A DNA stretch of 64,000 bases from Faecalibacterium sp. (GTDB lineage Bacteria; Bacillota; Clostridia; Oscillospirales; Ruminococcaceae): contig JALCRP010000001.1 in assembly GCA_022652735.1 (NCBI GenBank), positions 1 to 64,000 on the forward strand, in the 5' to 3' direction. Of this stretch, positions 30,128-39,138 are shown piece after piece. Both the position numbers and the translations under genes were made by a program. The notes below the pieces were generated by a model. The model did no database searches. It saw only the letters and a program-made list of their open reading frames with translations, and had not been told where the DNA came from. Numbering within the stretch: position 1 is the first letter of the stretch; each line of letters begins with the position of its first letter.

Positions 30128-31615
30128 ATGATTAGCTTTTTCCTGTGCTTGGCAATCCTGATCGGCGGCTATTTCACCTACGGCAAATTGGTGGAAAAGA
30201 CGTTCGGCCCGGATGACCGCGAGACGCCTGCCGTAAAAATTAACGACGGTGTCGACTACGTTGTGCTTCCTCAGTGGAAGTTGTTTTTGATCCAGCTGTT
30301 GAACATCGCTGGCTTGGGGCCCATTTTCGGTGCCCTGACGGGCGCCGAGTGGGGCCCGGTGGTGTTCTTGTGGATCACCTTTGGCACCATCTTTGCAGGT
30401 GCAGTACATGATTACTTCTCCGGTATGATGAGCGAGCGCAATAATGGTGATTCTGTCTCCGAGATTGCGGGCATCTATCTGGGCAGCGTGATGAAGAACG
30501 TCATGCGTGTCTTCTCCGTGATCCTTCTGATCATGGTCGGCACCGTGTTCGCTGTTGGCCCGGCAGGCCTGATCGTTCTGCTGTTTACCAACGGCGGCTT
30601 CACCGGCATTCTCGCCAACAAGCTGTTCTGGCTGGTGCTGGTGCTGGCATACTACTTCCTCGCAACTTTCCTTTCCATCGATAAGATCATCGGCAAGATC
30701 TACCCGGTGTTCGGTGTCTGCCTGATTGTCATGGCAATCGGCGTGGCCGTCGGTATCTTTACCCACGGCTATCAGATCCCGGAACTGTGGACTCACTTCT
30801 ATAACATGCACCCGAGCGCAACCCCGATTTGGAGCTTTATGTTCATCACGGTTGCCTGCGGCGCTATTTCCGGCTTCCATGCTACGCAGTCTCCTCTGAT
30901 GGCGCGCTGCATGAAGAGTGAAAAGCAGGGCCACTTCGTATTCTACGGCGCAATGGTCAGTGAGGGCATCATTGCCCTGATCTGGGCTGCTGCCGGCTGC
31001 GCAATCTACGAAGTTACCGGCGGCCTGAGCACCGGCCTCGTCGAAATCGGCGGCGGCTGCCCGGCCAGCGTTTATGACATCTGCTCGAAGACGATGGGCG
31101 GCGTCGGTATCGTTCTGGCGATGCTGGGCGTTATTGCTTGCCCGATCACTTCCGGCGATACCGCGTTCCGTTCTGCCCGTCTGGTTTTGGCCGACTGGTT
31201 CCATATCGATCAGAAATCTTGGAAGAGCCGCTTGGTGCTGTGCCTGCCCGTTTTGGGCGTCGGCGCGCTGCTGGGTATCGGCAACTGCCTCGGCTTCATC
31301 GATTACACCGTGATTTGGCGTTACTTCAGCTGGACGAACCAGACCCTCGCTATGATCGTGCTGTGGGCTGCCTCCATGTACCTCTTCTATGAAAAGAAGA
31401 ACTACTGGATCACCGCTGTTCCGGCAACGTTCATGAGCGCCGTCTCCGCCACCTATTTCCTGATGGCGCCGGAATGCATGGGCCTGCTGGTTAAGATCCC
31501 GACGGTTGTCGCTTACCCGATCGGTATTATCGTAGCTGCCCTGTTCTTGGGCATCTTCGTCTACACCGTGAAGAAACGCGATGTCCATCCCGATTACGAG
31601 ACCCTGAAAAAGTAA
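30128..31615 (+). CDS. cstA: CstA-family carbon starvation transporter
   Basis: 495 aa with about 13 membrane segments. Family signatures are visible: GPIFGALTGAEWGP, GAVHDYFSGMMSER, GISGFHATQSPLMARC-like (read as GAISGFHATQSP) and CPITSGDTAFRSARLVLADW. It is shorter than the about 700-residue enterobacterial CstA and matches the compact Firmicutes form. CstA/YjiY-type proteins import peptides or pyruvate under carbon limitation. The gene has its own leader hairpin and terminator. Codon usage is strongly biased to C-ending codons, like the ABC genes at 46164-49497, suggesting high expression. Confidence 0.93.
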   Translation: MISFFLCLAILIGGYFTYGKLVEKTFGPDDRETPAVKINDGVDYVVLPQWKLFLIQLLNIAGLGPIFGALTGAEWGPVVFLWITFGTIFAGAVHDYFSGMMSERNNGDSVSEIAGIYLGSVMKNVMRVFSVILLIMVGTVFAVGPAGLIVLLFTNGGFTGILANKLFWLVLVLAYYFLATFLSIDKIIGKIYPVFGVCLIVMAIGVAVGIFTHGYQIPELWTHFYNMHPSATPIWSFMFITVACGAISGFHATQSPLMARCMKSEKQGHFVFYGAMVSEGIIALIWAAAGCAIYEVTGGLSTGLVEIGGGCPASVYDICSKTMGGVGIVLAMLGVIACPITSGDTAFRSARLVLADWFHIDQKSWKSRLVLCLPVLGVGALLGIGNCLGFIDYTVIWRYFSWTNQTLAMIVLWAASMYLFYEKKNYWITAVPATFMSAVSATYFLMAPECMGLLVKIPTVVAYPIGIIVAALFLGIFVYTVKKRDVHPDYETLKK

Positions 31616-31648
31616 ATCAAATTAGAAGCGTTACGCTCCTTGTTTGCG

Positions 31649-31684
31649 GCACAGGGGCCGTTGCATTCGCAGCGGCCCCTGTGC
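31649..31684 (+). terminator. Terminator of cstA
   Basis: A perfect 12-bp GC-rich stem (31649-31660 with 31673-31684) followed by a T-rich but interrupted run. Confidence 0.75.
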
Positions 31685-31729
31685 TATTCTTATTCTATCG
31701 GATTATTCCATAATCAGGAGGAAAGCAAA

Positions 31730-32740
31730 ATGTACTTCAAACCTTCCCGGCTGAGCGATACCAAGCTGGATGACGCAACTTTGAAAGCGGACAAAATGGC
31801 CTGCAAAAAGTACGGCCCCTGCGGCGTAGGGGAAAAGGCGTTATATCTGAACAGCGTCTTTCTTGACCGTCGCTTGTATGTTCCTATTTCGAGCGTAAAG
31901 CGGGCCTATAAGCAGATCGCCATGAGTAAAGGCGGCTTTTCGGGCAAAGGCGTGTTCGGTTCGATCCCCTATTTGATTGTGGAGTTCGACAAGGATAAAA
32001 AAGTAAAGTGCACCTTTAAGTTTGAGCAAAACGTAGACAGCATGCTGGCCGAGATCCGGGCGCATCACCCGGAAATCAAAACCGTTTCCGCCGCCGCGGC
32101 CAAGCGCTTGGAAAAGGCCCGTGCCGAGGAGCGTAAGCGCGTAAAGCCCACGCTTTCTCCGGAAGAAAAGGCGGCGATCGAAAGCCTAACCAAAGCCCGT
32201 ACTTATCTTGAGCAGCGGCCGGAATACAGCAGCCGCCTTTCGGCCGCCAGCAAAGCCAAGCGAGTGAACCAGCGCACCAATCCTTCCTATAAATGGGTTT
32301 CGGTGGCCATTATGCTGGGGGCTGCGGTGGCCGCCGCTTACGGCATTTACTGCATCGCTACCCATACGGGCAGCCTTGGGCTGTACTTTTTGCTCATCGG
32401 GCTGGCGCTCATCTTCCTGTTTGCGAGCGTCAGCGTCCGCCCCACGGCCAAAAGCAACCGCAGCGCCGTGGAAAAGGATTTGCAAAAAGCACGGGACGAG
32501 ATGGAAGCTTTTTTGGCCGAATATCCCGGTTTTCCCCTGCCGGCCCGCTATGCACATCCCGCCTGCCTTACGCGGATGATTCGCAGCATTGATGAGGGCC
32601 GTGCGCAGACAATCGACGAGGCATTTGACGATTTGAAAGCCGGCCTGAAAGCGTTGAATTCCGATGTGCAGGTCAGCCAAGAGGAATACGACGAGGTCGT
32701 CGCCATCAAGCCGATGTTCCTGATCGAAGATTATCAGTAA
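31730..32740 (+). CDS. Conserved hypothetical protein with a PH-like N-terminal domain and two membrane segments
   Basis: 336 aa from ATG 31730 (perfect AGGAGG 8 nt upstream). Residues about 30-115 look like a small beta-rich domain reminiscent of bacterial PH-like domains (ALYLNSVFLDRRLYVP, YLIVEFDKDKKVKCTF). A charged helical stretch follows (about 120-185), then two membrane segments (about 190-209 and 215-234) and a cytoplasmic helical C-terminus. I do not recognise a specific family or function. It follows cstA by 114 bp with an intervening terminator, so co-regulation is not implied. A strong terminator closes it. Confidence 0.75.
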   Translation: MYFKPSRLSDTKLDDATLKADKMACKKYGPCGVGEKALYLNSVFLDRRLYVPISSVKRAYKQIAMSKGGFSGKGVFGSIPYLIVEFDKDKKVKCTFKFEQNVDSMLAEIRAHHPEIKTVSAAAAKRLEKARAEERKRVKPTLSPEEKAAIESLTKARTYLEQRPEYSSRLSAASKAKRVNQRTNPSYKWVSVAIMLGAAVAAAYGIYCIATHTGSLGLYFLLIGLALIFLFASVSVRPTAKSNRSAVEKDLQKARDEMEAFLAEYPGFPLPARYAHPACLTRMIRSIDEGRAQTIDEAFDDLKAGLKALNSDVQVSQEEYDEVVAIKPMFLIEDYQ

Positions 32741-32796
32741 GCCAAGCGGCTTTTGGCGGCAGCGGGCACGGCCTTTTCTCCTTTTTGCAAAATAGA

Positions 32797-32846
32797 AAGC
32801 AGCCTCTCTTTTGGCCTAAAACGGCCAAAGGAGAGGCTGCTTTTTT
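32797..32846 (+). terminator. Bidirectional terminator between the hypothetical gene and the glycosyltransferase
   Basis: A stem of about 18 bp with one wobble pair and a 6-nt loop, flanked by six T residues on the plus strand and a shorter T-rich run on the minus strand. It serves the converging genes at 31730 and 32918. Confidence 0.88.
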
Positions 32847-32917
32847 GATAAAGTTTTCGCCGTGCGGCTCCGCCTGTCTTGCCGGCACAGCCGCCCTTTA
32901 TGGTTTCACGCCCACGG

Positions 32918-34111
32918 TTAGACGATTTCCCCCAGCTGCTCTATATCCTGTAGGTCGGCCTCGCCGCCGTTGCGCCAAATTTCAGCACAATACAGCCGCT
33001 CGGCCGCACGGGCAAAGGCCGCCGCAGAAAACTTTTGGGCCGATTGTGCCGCGCTGCGCGCCATCGCGTGGCGCAGCTCCGGCTCGCCCAAAAGCAGCGA
33101 AACGTAGCGGCGCAGCTCTTCGCCGGTATGGAACTGCCAGCCGTTGCTGCCGTTTTCGATCACGCCGGAAAGGCAAGGATCGGCCCGGCATACAGCGGGC
33201 AGGCCCGCGGCCAGCGCCTCGATATAGGTCAGGCCCTGCGTCTCGCTGGAAGATGCGCTGACAAAGATGTCGCCCAAGCGATAGTAATCCGCTACCTGTT
33301 CCGGGGCCGCCATGCCTGCAAATACCACGTTTTCTGCAAGGCCGAGGGCCTTGGCCTGTGCTTCCAGATGTCTGCGCTCCGGCCCGCCGCCCACCAAAAG
33401 CAGCGTCACGTTCTTTTCCAGGCCGGCGCAGCAATCCAGCAGCATATTCAGATTTTTCTCTTTCGCCAAGCGCCCCACATAAACCAGCACACGGTTGGAA
33501 AGCGGGATGCCGAGCTTTTCTTTCAGCGCACGGCTGCGCTCGGCAGGGGCAGGCGCCGTAAAACGGGAAAGATCAATGCCGGTGGGGATCACTTGCACCG
33601 GGCGGGCAACGTGATAGCTCAGCAGAAGCTCTTTTACCTTTTGCGTCGGGGCAATTACACAGCTGGTGTGGTCGATCACGATCCGCGAGAACATCGCCGC
33701 AAGCCAGCGCCCGCATTCCCGATTCGGCGAAAAATAGTGGGTGTAATCCTCATAGACCGTATGATAAGTATGGATCAGCGGCGCGTGTACCGCGGCGGCG
33801 ATCTGGCGCGCAAGGATAAACGTGCTGAATTCGCATTGGGAGTGTACGACGTCCGGCTTCCATGCAACCAACTGCCGCACGGCCTGCCGCCCTAAGCAGC
33901 TGCGCAGCCGTGCGCCGGGGTATACCTTGTTGGCATCGACGGAGCCCAAATATAAAACATTTCCGTCCCAGTAGGTTTCGTGTGTATTAGAAAGCGTCAG
34001 TACCCTGACATCATGGCCGCGTTTTTCCAGCTCGTGCTGCAAATTCAGCACAGAGGTGACAACGCCGTTCACCGCCGGGGCATACCAATCTGACGTAATG
34101 AGGATTTTCAT
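32918..34111 (-). CDS. GT4 glycosyltransferase, probably 1,2-diacylglycerol 3-glucosyltransferase type
   Basis: 397 aa from ATG 34111 (AAGGAG 12 nt upstream; the frame extends to 34369 into rmuC without support). GT-B fold. The N-terminal part has DWYAPAVNGVVTSVLNLQ and HSQCEFSTF followed by HTYHTVYEDYTHYF, typical of diacylglycerol glucosyltransferases. The nucleotide-sugar site has GRLAKEKN and the E-x7-E pair Glu290/Glu298. It probably makes glucosyl-diacylglycerol, a membrane glycolipid and possible lipoteichoic-acid anchor, from UDP-glucose. It ends the transglutaminase-rmuC-GT run of leftward genes. Confidence 0.87.
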   Translation of the reverse strand: MKILITSDWYAPAVNGVVTSVLNLQHELEKRGHDVRVLTLSNTHETYWDGNVLYLGSVDANKVYPGARLRSCLGRQAVRQLVAWKPDVVHSQCEFSTFILARQIAAAVHAPLIHTYHTVYEDYTHYFSPNRECGRWLAAMFSRIVIDHTSCVIAPTQKVKELLLSYHVARPVQVIPTGIDLSRFTAPAPAERSRALKEKLGIPLSNRVLVYVGRLAKEKNLNMLLDCCAGLEKNVTLLLVGGGPERRHLEAQAKALGLAENVVFAGMAAPEQVADYYRLGDIFVSASSSETQGLTYIEALAAGLPAVCRADPCLSGVIENGSNGWQFHTGEELRRYVSLLLGEPELRHAMARSAAQSAQKFSAAAFARAAERLYCAEIWRNGGEADLQDIEQLGEIV

Positions 34112-34238
34112 ACCGCAAAGCAACTCCTTATATTTTCCGCGGCCGCGCCGCTGTTTGGTTGTTCCTTTCTTACTACGAGGCAGCAGCCGCATTTGCTGCA
34201 AAAGTGCAAAAAAAGATTGGGCCGCACGGAAAGCGCGG

Positions 34239-35618
34239 CTATATCTTAGCCTCTGCGCCGTCCTCGGCCGTTTCTTCCTCCTGCGCAAAATCCGGCAGGG
34301 CATTTTCCGGCAGCGCCGGGGTGCCCTCGGCCGCAAGGTGCAAAATGTCTGCGGCATCCTCGCCGTCAAGCTGCTGAACAGCCGAAAGGCGGCGGTTGAT
34401 CGCGCGGGTACGTGTTCCGATCAGGCGGTCAAGGTCCTCGTCCGTCTGGCGCAGGTGCTGCTGCATTTTCGTCAAGCCTTCGCTGAACTTGCCGAACTCG
34501 GTTTTTACCGCGCCCAATACCTGCCATACCTCGCCCGAACGCTTTTGGATTGCCAGCGTCTTAAAGCCCATTTGCAGGCTGTTCAGCAGGGCCGCCATCG
34601 TGCTGGGGCCAGCCACATTGACGGAATACTCCCGCTGCAGCTTTTCCAGCAGGCCAAGGTTCACTACCTCGGCATACAGCCCCTCAAACGGCAAAAACAG
34701 GATGCCGAAATTCGTGGTGTACGGCACGGCCACATATTTTTCGCGGATGTCTTTTGCCTCGCTGCACACCACTGTTGTCAGCGCGCGGCGGGCGCTTTCG
34801 ACGTCGGCGGCATCGCCGCCCGCATAGGCATCCTGCAAATGCACATACGTATCGCCCGGGAATTTCGCGTCGATCGGCAGCCAGACGGTGCCCGCGGCGC
34901 CGGGCATCTTCACGGCATATTCTACGCGCTGGGTGCTGCCCGGGATGGTGTTGATATTGGTGGCGTACTGCTCAGGGGCCAAGATTTCTTCCAAGATGCC
35001 GCCCAGCTGAATTTCGCCCAAGATGCCGCGCGTTTTGACGCCCGAAAGCACCTGCTTTAAGCCGCCCACATCGCTGGCAAGGCTCTGCATCTCGCCGAGG
35101 CCCTTATACACCTGTTCCAGCTGTGCGCTTACGGTGCGGAAGCTCTCGTTCAGGCGCTTTTGCAGCGCATCCTGCAGCTGGGCATCCACCGTCTGCCGAA
35201 TATCCTCCAGCTTTTTCGCGTTATCGCTGCGCATGGCCTCCATATTGGCGTTTAAGGTACTACGCATGGCGTCAAGCTTTTGCTCGCTGCCGCTTTCCAG
35301 CGTTTTCAAGCGCTGCTCCAGCAGGCGCAGCTGCTGCGCTTGGCTGCCACTCATCGTTGCGCCCATCGTGTGCACAGATGTTTGCAGCGCATCGCTCATG
35401 CTTTTTGCCGCGTTCAGGTTGTTGGCCGAAAGCTCGGTGCGCAGCTCGCTTAATTTATGGTCGAAGCTTTCGGATACATGCTGGATACGGTCATCCATCC
35501 ATGCCTCAAGCTCCTTGGTATAATCTTTATTTTTTGCCGTCAGCAGCTTCAGCAGAATGCCCGCCAGCAGCGCCAGCGCCACCCCCAGCAAAAGCAAGAC
35601 AATCGCTTCAAACGTCAT
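34239..35618 (-). CDS. rmuC: RmuC-family DNA recombination protein
   Basis: 459 aa. One N-terminal membrane segment (about 4-24), a long coiled coil (about 35-180), then the RmuC core with GILGEIQLGGILEEIL, LPIDAKFPGDTY and PFEGLYAEV, which includes the PD-(D/E)XK-like nuclease residues. RmuC limits inversion at short inverted repeats and is a putative nuclease. The C-terminus is an acidic tail of about 40 residues. It starts 10 bp after the transglutaminase-like gene and is probably translated from the same mRNA. Confidence 0.93.
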   Translation of the reverse strand: MTFEAIVLLLLGVALALLAGILLKLLTAKNKDYTKELEAWMDDRIQHVSESFDHKLSELRTELSANNLNAAKSMSDALQTSVHTMGATMSGSQAQQLRLLEQRLKTLESGSEQKLDAMRSTLNANMEAMRSDNAKKLEDIRQTVDAQLQDALQKRLNESFRTVSAQLEQVYKGLGEMQSLASDVGGLKQVLSGVKTRGILGEIQLGGILEEILAPEQYATNINTIPGSTQRVEYAVKMPGAAGTVWLPIDAKFPGDTYVHLQDAYAGGDAADVESARRALTTVVCSEAKDIREKYVAVPYTTNFGILFLPFEGLYAEVVNLGLLEKLQREYSVNVAGPSTMAALLNSLQMGFKTLAIQKRSGEVWQVLGAVKTEFGKFSEGLTKMQQHLRQTDEDLDRLIGTRTRAINRRLSAVQQLDGEDAADILHLAAEGTPALPENALPDFAQEEETAEDGAEAKI

Positions 35619-35628
35619 GGTTTCCCCT

Positions 35629-37089
35629 TTACAGCAGTTCCAACTTTACCAGTTCGATTTCGGTATCGTACATCTGCCCCGTCAGGCCCACACCTTCCAG
35701 CTCGATCTCGCCGCCTTGGTTATCGTAGGGGTCGGCACGCCAAGAGGTTTTGGGCGGCGTAAGCGGCGCTTCAAACGCGCGGTTTGCTACCATACGGTAC
35801 GGGTCAAGGTTGCCGAAATAGTGCCGGCGCAGCGCTTCATCGCCCGCGCGGGCCGCGCCGCCGCCAAACGAGCAATCGGCATACATCCAACCTTGATCGG
35901 CCAAATAGAACATCGCCCAATCATGGCAGCCGGCCTCATGCGGGCCTGCCATTAGGCCGCTTTGCCATACGGCCGGGATACCCGCAATGCGGCACATTGT
36001 CACGAAGGTCAGCGCCTGTACGCCGCAGTCGCCCCGACGGTCACGCGCACAGGCGTCCGGGATGGCTTCCAGCGTAAAATATGACGGCATGTAGCGATAC
36101 TGCACCTGCCGCGTGATCCAATCATAAATCCGCTGTGCCTTTTTGGCATCTGTCGGCGCGCCCGCCGTCACCTCGGCTGTCAGGGCGCGCAGATAGGGCG
36201 TAAATACAAGGTGCGGCGCCTGCTCGCCAAGGCAGGTTTCCGGCGCAAGGAACTCGACACGCGCAGCCGATGCGGCAGCAAGCGGATCGTGATACAGCGC
36301 CGTCGAGCAATAGCGGTATTCCGCCGTGAACGTCTCATTTTCCGTCAGCGCCTTTTCCCAATAAACCGTGCGCTGCGGCGCATCCGCAGGGGCAACGCTT
36401 TGCGGCGGCGCCGAAAAGCCAAGCGCCTCGATCTCGCTTTGGGCAGGGCAGGCCGCCGGCATCGGCAGCCAAACTTTGGCCGTGACGGCGCTGTGCCCCG
36501 CCACAATCGCACGCAGCTTTGCATCCTCAAAGGCTTTTTCATCCGCGCGCAGCGTAAAGCGCACCGTAATGCGAGCCGTCAAGCTCCCCTTTTCGCGCAT
36601 GGTACGGGCCGCGGCGCGGCGCGCTTTGTGCGTTTCGTCGCTTTGCGGCTTGCCCGCCCGTGCGGCAAAGGCAGGGTCGGTATACAAAAGCGATTCGTAA
36701 AAGCGGCGGAAATAGCGCCGTTCACCCTCGATAAAGCGCCAGTCGATACGGTTGGCGGCCACCATCCCGCGGAACTCCCGCTGGGTAAAGTTCGGGATAT
36801 GCTCCTGCACACGGCGCACAGCCTGCGCCTCGGTAAAAGGATAATCGGCCGGGATGCGGCGCAGAATTTCCCGCTCGGCCAGTAGGCAGTTTTTCATTGC
36901 CGCGGGCAGCGCCGGGGCGTTTTCCGTGCAGGGATCGGCGGCCGGGCCGTTGGCCGCGGCGGCCCAGTTTTCCGCCAAGCGCTCGTCGATGCGCGCAGCT
37001 GCCTCCCGATAGCAACCGGCCGCTTTCAGGCGGGCAATATCTTCGGGCAGGCCGACATTCAGGCTGTGCAGTGTTTCGTTCCAGTTCAT
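35629..37089 (-). CDS. Transglutaminase-like (papain-fold) protein
   Basis: 486 aa with no signal peptide. The transglutaminase-core triad is visible: Cys355 (RRGDCGVQALTFVTMCR), His389 (CHDWAMFY) and Asp405 (WMYADCSFGG). The first 160 residues are helical and of unknown role; the middle (about 165-290) is a beta-rich domain of the sort that precedes bacterial transglutaminase cores. These proteins are usually proteases or cyclases acting on peptides; the substrate cannot be told. It is followed by rmuC after 10 bp, so it is probably the first gene of that operon. Confidence 0.85.
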   Translation of the reverse strand: MNWNETLHSLNVGLPEDIARLKAAGCYREAAARIDERLAENWAAAANGPAADPCTENAPALPAAMKNCLLAEREILRRIPADYPFTEAQAVRRVQEHIPNFTQREFRGMVAANRIDWRFIEGERRYFRRFYESLLYTDPAFAARAGKPQSDETHKARRAAARTMREKGSLTARITVRFTLRADEKAFEDAKLRAIVAGHSAVTAKVWLPMPAACPAQSEIEALGFSAPPQSVAPADAPQRTVYWEKALTENETFTAEYRYCSTALYHDPLAAASAARVEFLAPETCLGEQAPHLVFTPYLRALTAEVTAGAPTDAKKAQRIYDWITRQVQYRYMPSYFTLEAIPDACARDRRGDCGVQALTFVTMCRIAGIPAVWQSGLMAGPHEAGCHDWAMFYLADQGWMYADCSFGGGAARAGDEALRRHYFGNLDPYRMVANRAFEAPLTPPKTSWRADPYDNQGGEIELEGVGLTGQMYDTEIELVKLELL

Positions 37090-37198
37090 GGCAGAAGCTC
37101 CCCTTCCGTTATTCTAATGTTTGCTTTCAGTATACCGCACCCTGCCCTTTTTGGGAAGCCGGCCGTGTGTCGAAAAGCATCCGTTCTCAGGGCGCCGT

Positions 37199-37275
37199 TT
37201 GGCGCATGCGGCCGCCGCGCAGCTTTCCAAATCGAGCCGCAGCAAGCAGCAGGGCAGCTGTTGGCGCATGCGGCC
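37199..37275. repeat. 15-bp direct repeat between the transglutaminase gene and putP
   Basis: The sequence ttggcgcatgcggcc occurs at 37199-37213 and 37261-37275. The core contains gcgcatgc, partly self-complementary. Meaning unknown; it may be a short dispersed repeat. Confidence 0.4.
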
Positions 37276-37288
37276 ATTTATGCCGCAC

Positions 37289-37338
37289 AAAAAGGCGCAC
37301 CCGCCGCCCTCTAAAAGAGCAGCCGATGCGCCTTTTTT
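37289..37338 (-). terminator. Terminator of putP
   Basis: An 11-bp stem (37289-37299 with 37327-37337) including flanking A and T runs, with a 27-nt loop that can pair further. T runs lie on both faces, so it may act in both directions. Confidence 0.7.
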
Positions 37339-37359
37339 CCTTGGTTTATGCGCGAAATG

Positions 37360-38892
37360 TCAGATCTGTGCCGTATCGTATTCGGCCACAACCGCCTGCT
37401 CCGGCGCTTTCGTCAGCAGGCTGACGACCACGCAGAACGCAAGGCTTGTGAGGAACGCCGGCAGCAGCTCGTAGATGTTCCACACGCCGCCCAGCGGGCG
37501 CACCAGATATTTCCAGAGAAATACCATTGCGCCGCCAGAAATCATGCCAGCCAGCGCGCCATAGCGATTGCTGCGTTTCCAAAATAGTGCGCACAACATC
37601 ACCGCGCCAAACGCGCCGCCAAAGCCGGCCCACGCAAAACTGACGATGCCGAACACCGAGCTGTCCGGATCACGCGCAATAAAAATCGCCAGCACACTAA
37701 TGGCAACAACCGTTACACGCGCCGCCAACAGGCTCGCCTTCTGGCTAAGTTTGATGCCGAAAAACTCATGCAGGATGTTTTCGCTTACGCCGGAAGCGGC
37801 AGCCAGCAGCTGGCTGTCCGATGTGGACATCGTTGCCGCAAGGATGCCGGCCAAAATCACGCCGGCCATCAGTGCGGCCAGTACGCCGTGCTGCGAGAGC
37901 AAAGCGGCAATTTTGACGATGATATTTTCGCTGGCCGAGCCTTCCAGTACGCCAACGGTACCGGCCTTTGTCATGGCAAGGCCCACAACGCCGATCAGGA
38001 CGGCGACCGTCATCGAGATCACGACCCATACCGTGGCAATGCGGCGGGAAAGCACCAGTTTCTTTTCATCATGGATCGCCATAAAACGCAGCAAAATGTG
38101 CGGCATGCCAAAATAGCCAAGACCCCACGCCAGCGTGGAAACAATCGTCAGCGGGCTATAGCTGTTGGCCGCGCCGCTGGCCGCATCATAGGTGGCATGC
38201 AGCGAAAGATAGCCGGGCAGGCTGCGCGCATTGTCGAGCACCGCGCCGATGCCGCCCGCGGAAAAAATGCCGTAGCCCAACACCACCACCAGCGCAAAGG
38301 TCATCACGATGCTTTGCACCAGATCCGTCGTAGAAGCAGCGAGGAAGCCGCCCATCGTAGTATACAGCACGATCACCAACGCAGAAAGGATCATCGCGGT
38401 AAAGTAATCTACGCCGAACAGGCTGTAGAACAGTTTGCCGCAGGCGGCAAATCCGCTGGCGGTATACGGCACAAAAAACACGATAATGACCACGGCCGCA
38501 ATCGCGTTCAGCAGGTTTTTATCATCGTGCCAGCGCTTTGAGAAGAAATCCGGCACCGTCACGGCGCCGATATTGCTGGAATAGCGGCGCAGGCGGCGCG
38601 CCACAAAAAACCAGTTCAGCCACGTGCCGACGGCAAGGCCGACGGCCGTCCAAAAGGCATCGCATACGCCTGAAAGATACGCCACGCCGGGCAGGCCCAT
38701 CAAAAGCCAGCTCGACATATCGCTGGCCTCGGCGCTCATCGCCGTCACCAGCGGGCCGAGGCGGCGCCCGCCTAAGTAGAAATCATCGGTGGACGCGTTG
38801 CGCTTGGAGCAGCGGTACCCGATGAACAGCATCGCCGCCAAATAGACGACGATTGCCGCAATGATCCAGAGGATCGCAGAAGATGCAGACAT
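37360..38892 (-). CDS. putP: Sodium/proline symporter (SSF family)
   Basis: 510 aa with about 13 membrane segments. PutP hallmarks: DFYLGGRRLGPLVTAMSAEASDMSSW (read piecewise), the sodium-site region GFLAASTTDLVQS, and LAATMSTSDSQLLAA in the eighth core helix. It imports proline with sodium; related members take up other solutes, so proline is by family. A TATAAT box at 38930 drives it, and an 8-bp inverted repeat spans the transcription start and the ribosome site. Single gene. Confidence 0.93.
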   Translation of the reverse strand: MSASSAILWIIAAIVVYLAAMLFIGYRCSKRNASTDDFYLGGRRLGPLVTAMSAEASDMSSWLLMGLPGVAYLSGVCDAFWTAVGLAVGTWLNWFFVARRLRRYSSNIGAVTVPDFFSKRWHDDKNLLNAIAAVVIIVFFVPYTASGFAACGKLFYSLFGVDYFTAMILSALVIVLYTTMGGFLAASTTDLVQSIVMTFALVVVLGYGIFSAGGIGAVLDNARSLPGYLSLHATYDAASGAANSYSPLTIVSTLAWGLGYFGMPHILLRFMAIHDEKKLVLSRRIATVWVVISMTVAVLIGVVGLAMTKAGTVGVLEGSASENIIVKIAALLSQHGVLAALMAGVILAGILAATMSTSDSQLLAAASGVSENILHEFFGIKLSQKASLLAARVTVVAISVLAIFIARDPDSSVFGIVSFAWAGFGGAFGAVMLCALFWKRSNRYGALAGMISGGAMVFLWKYLVRPLGGVWNIYELLPAFLTSLAFCVVVSLLTKAPEQAVVAEYDTAQI

Positions 38893-38898
38893 GAAAAA

Positions 38899-38935
38899 AT
38901 ACCCCTCTCTTTTAACATCGAATAGGGGTATTATA
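38899..38935 (-). promoter_or_regulatory. putP -10 box with an overlapping ATACCCCT inverted repeat
   Basis: On the minus strand a perfect TATAAT (38935-38930) is followed at once by ATACCCCT (38931-38924) and, 17 nt on, by its complement AGGGGTAT (38906-38899). The right arm contains the AGGGG ribosome site and runs into six T residues before the ATG. The arms straddle the predicted transcription start, so an operator is likelier than a full mRNA hairpin. Confidence 0.5.
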
Positions 38936-39138
38936 GCATAAAAAATGTGAGACGAAAAGGCAGAACGAATTATAGAATGTATTATATACTATTTTGCATT
39001 TATATCTCAATTTGTATAGTAATAAAGCAAGTTTTTATCTATACTTTTCTATGTCTTTCTTTCAGTTCTTTTCTTGAAATAAAATTATTTTCTCGCCCGC
39101 GGCGGGGTAGGCCGGCCTCTTTTCAGGCGGTCTAAGCA

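Noticed and set aside
32797-32846. Large inverted repeat as a possible mobile-element end
   Set aside because: Size, loop and T run fit an ordinary terminator between converging genes, and there is no transposase or target duplication.
38893-39138. AT-rich 246-bp gap between putP and the TetR gene
   Set aside because: Apart from the putP promoter I see no gene, repeat or convincing terminator in it.
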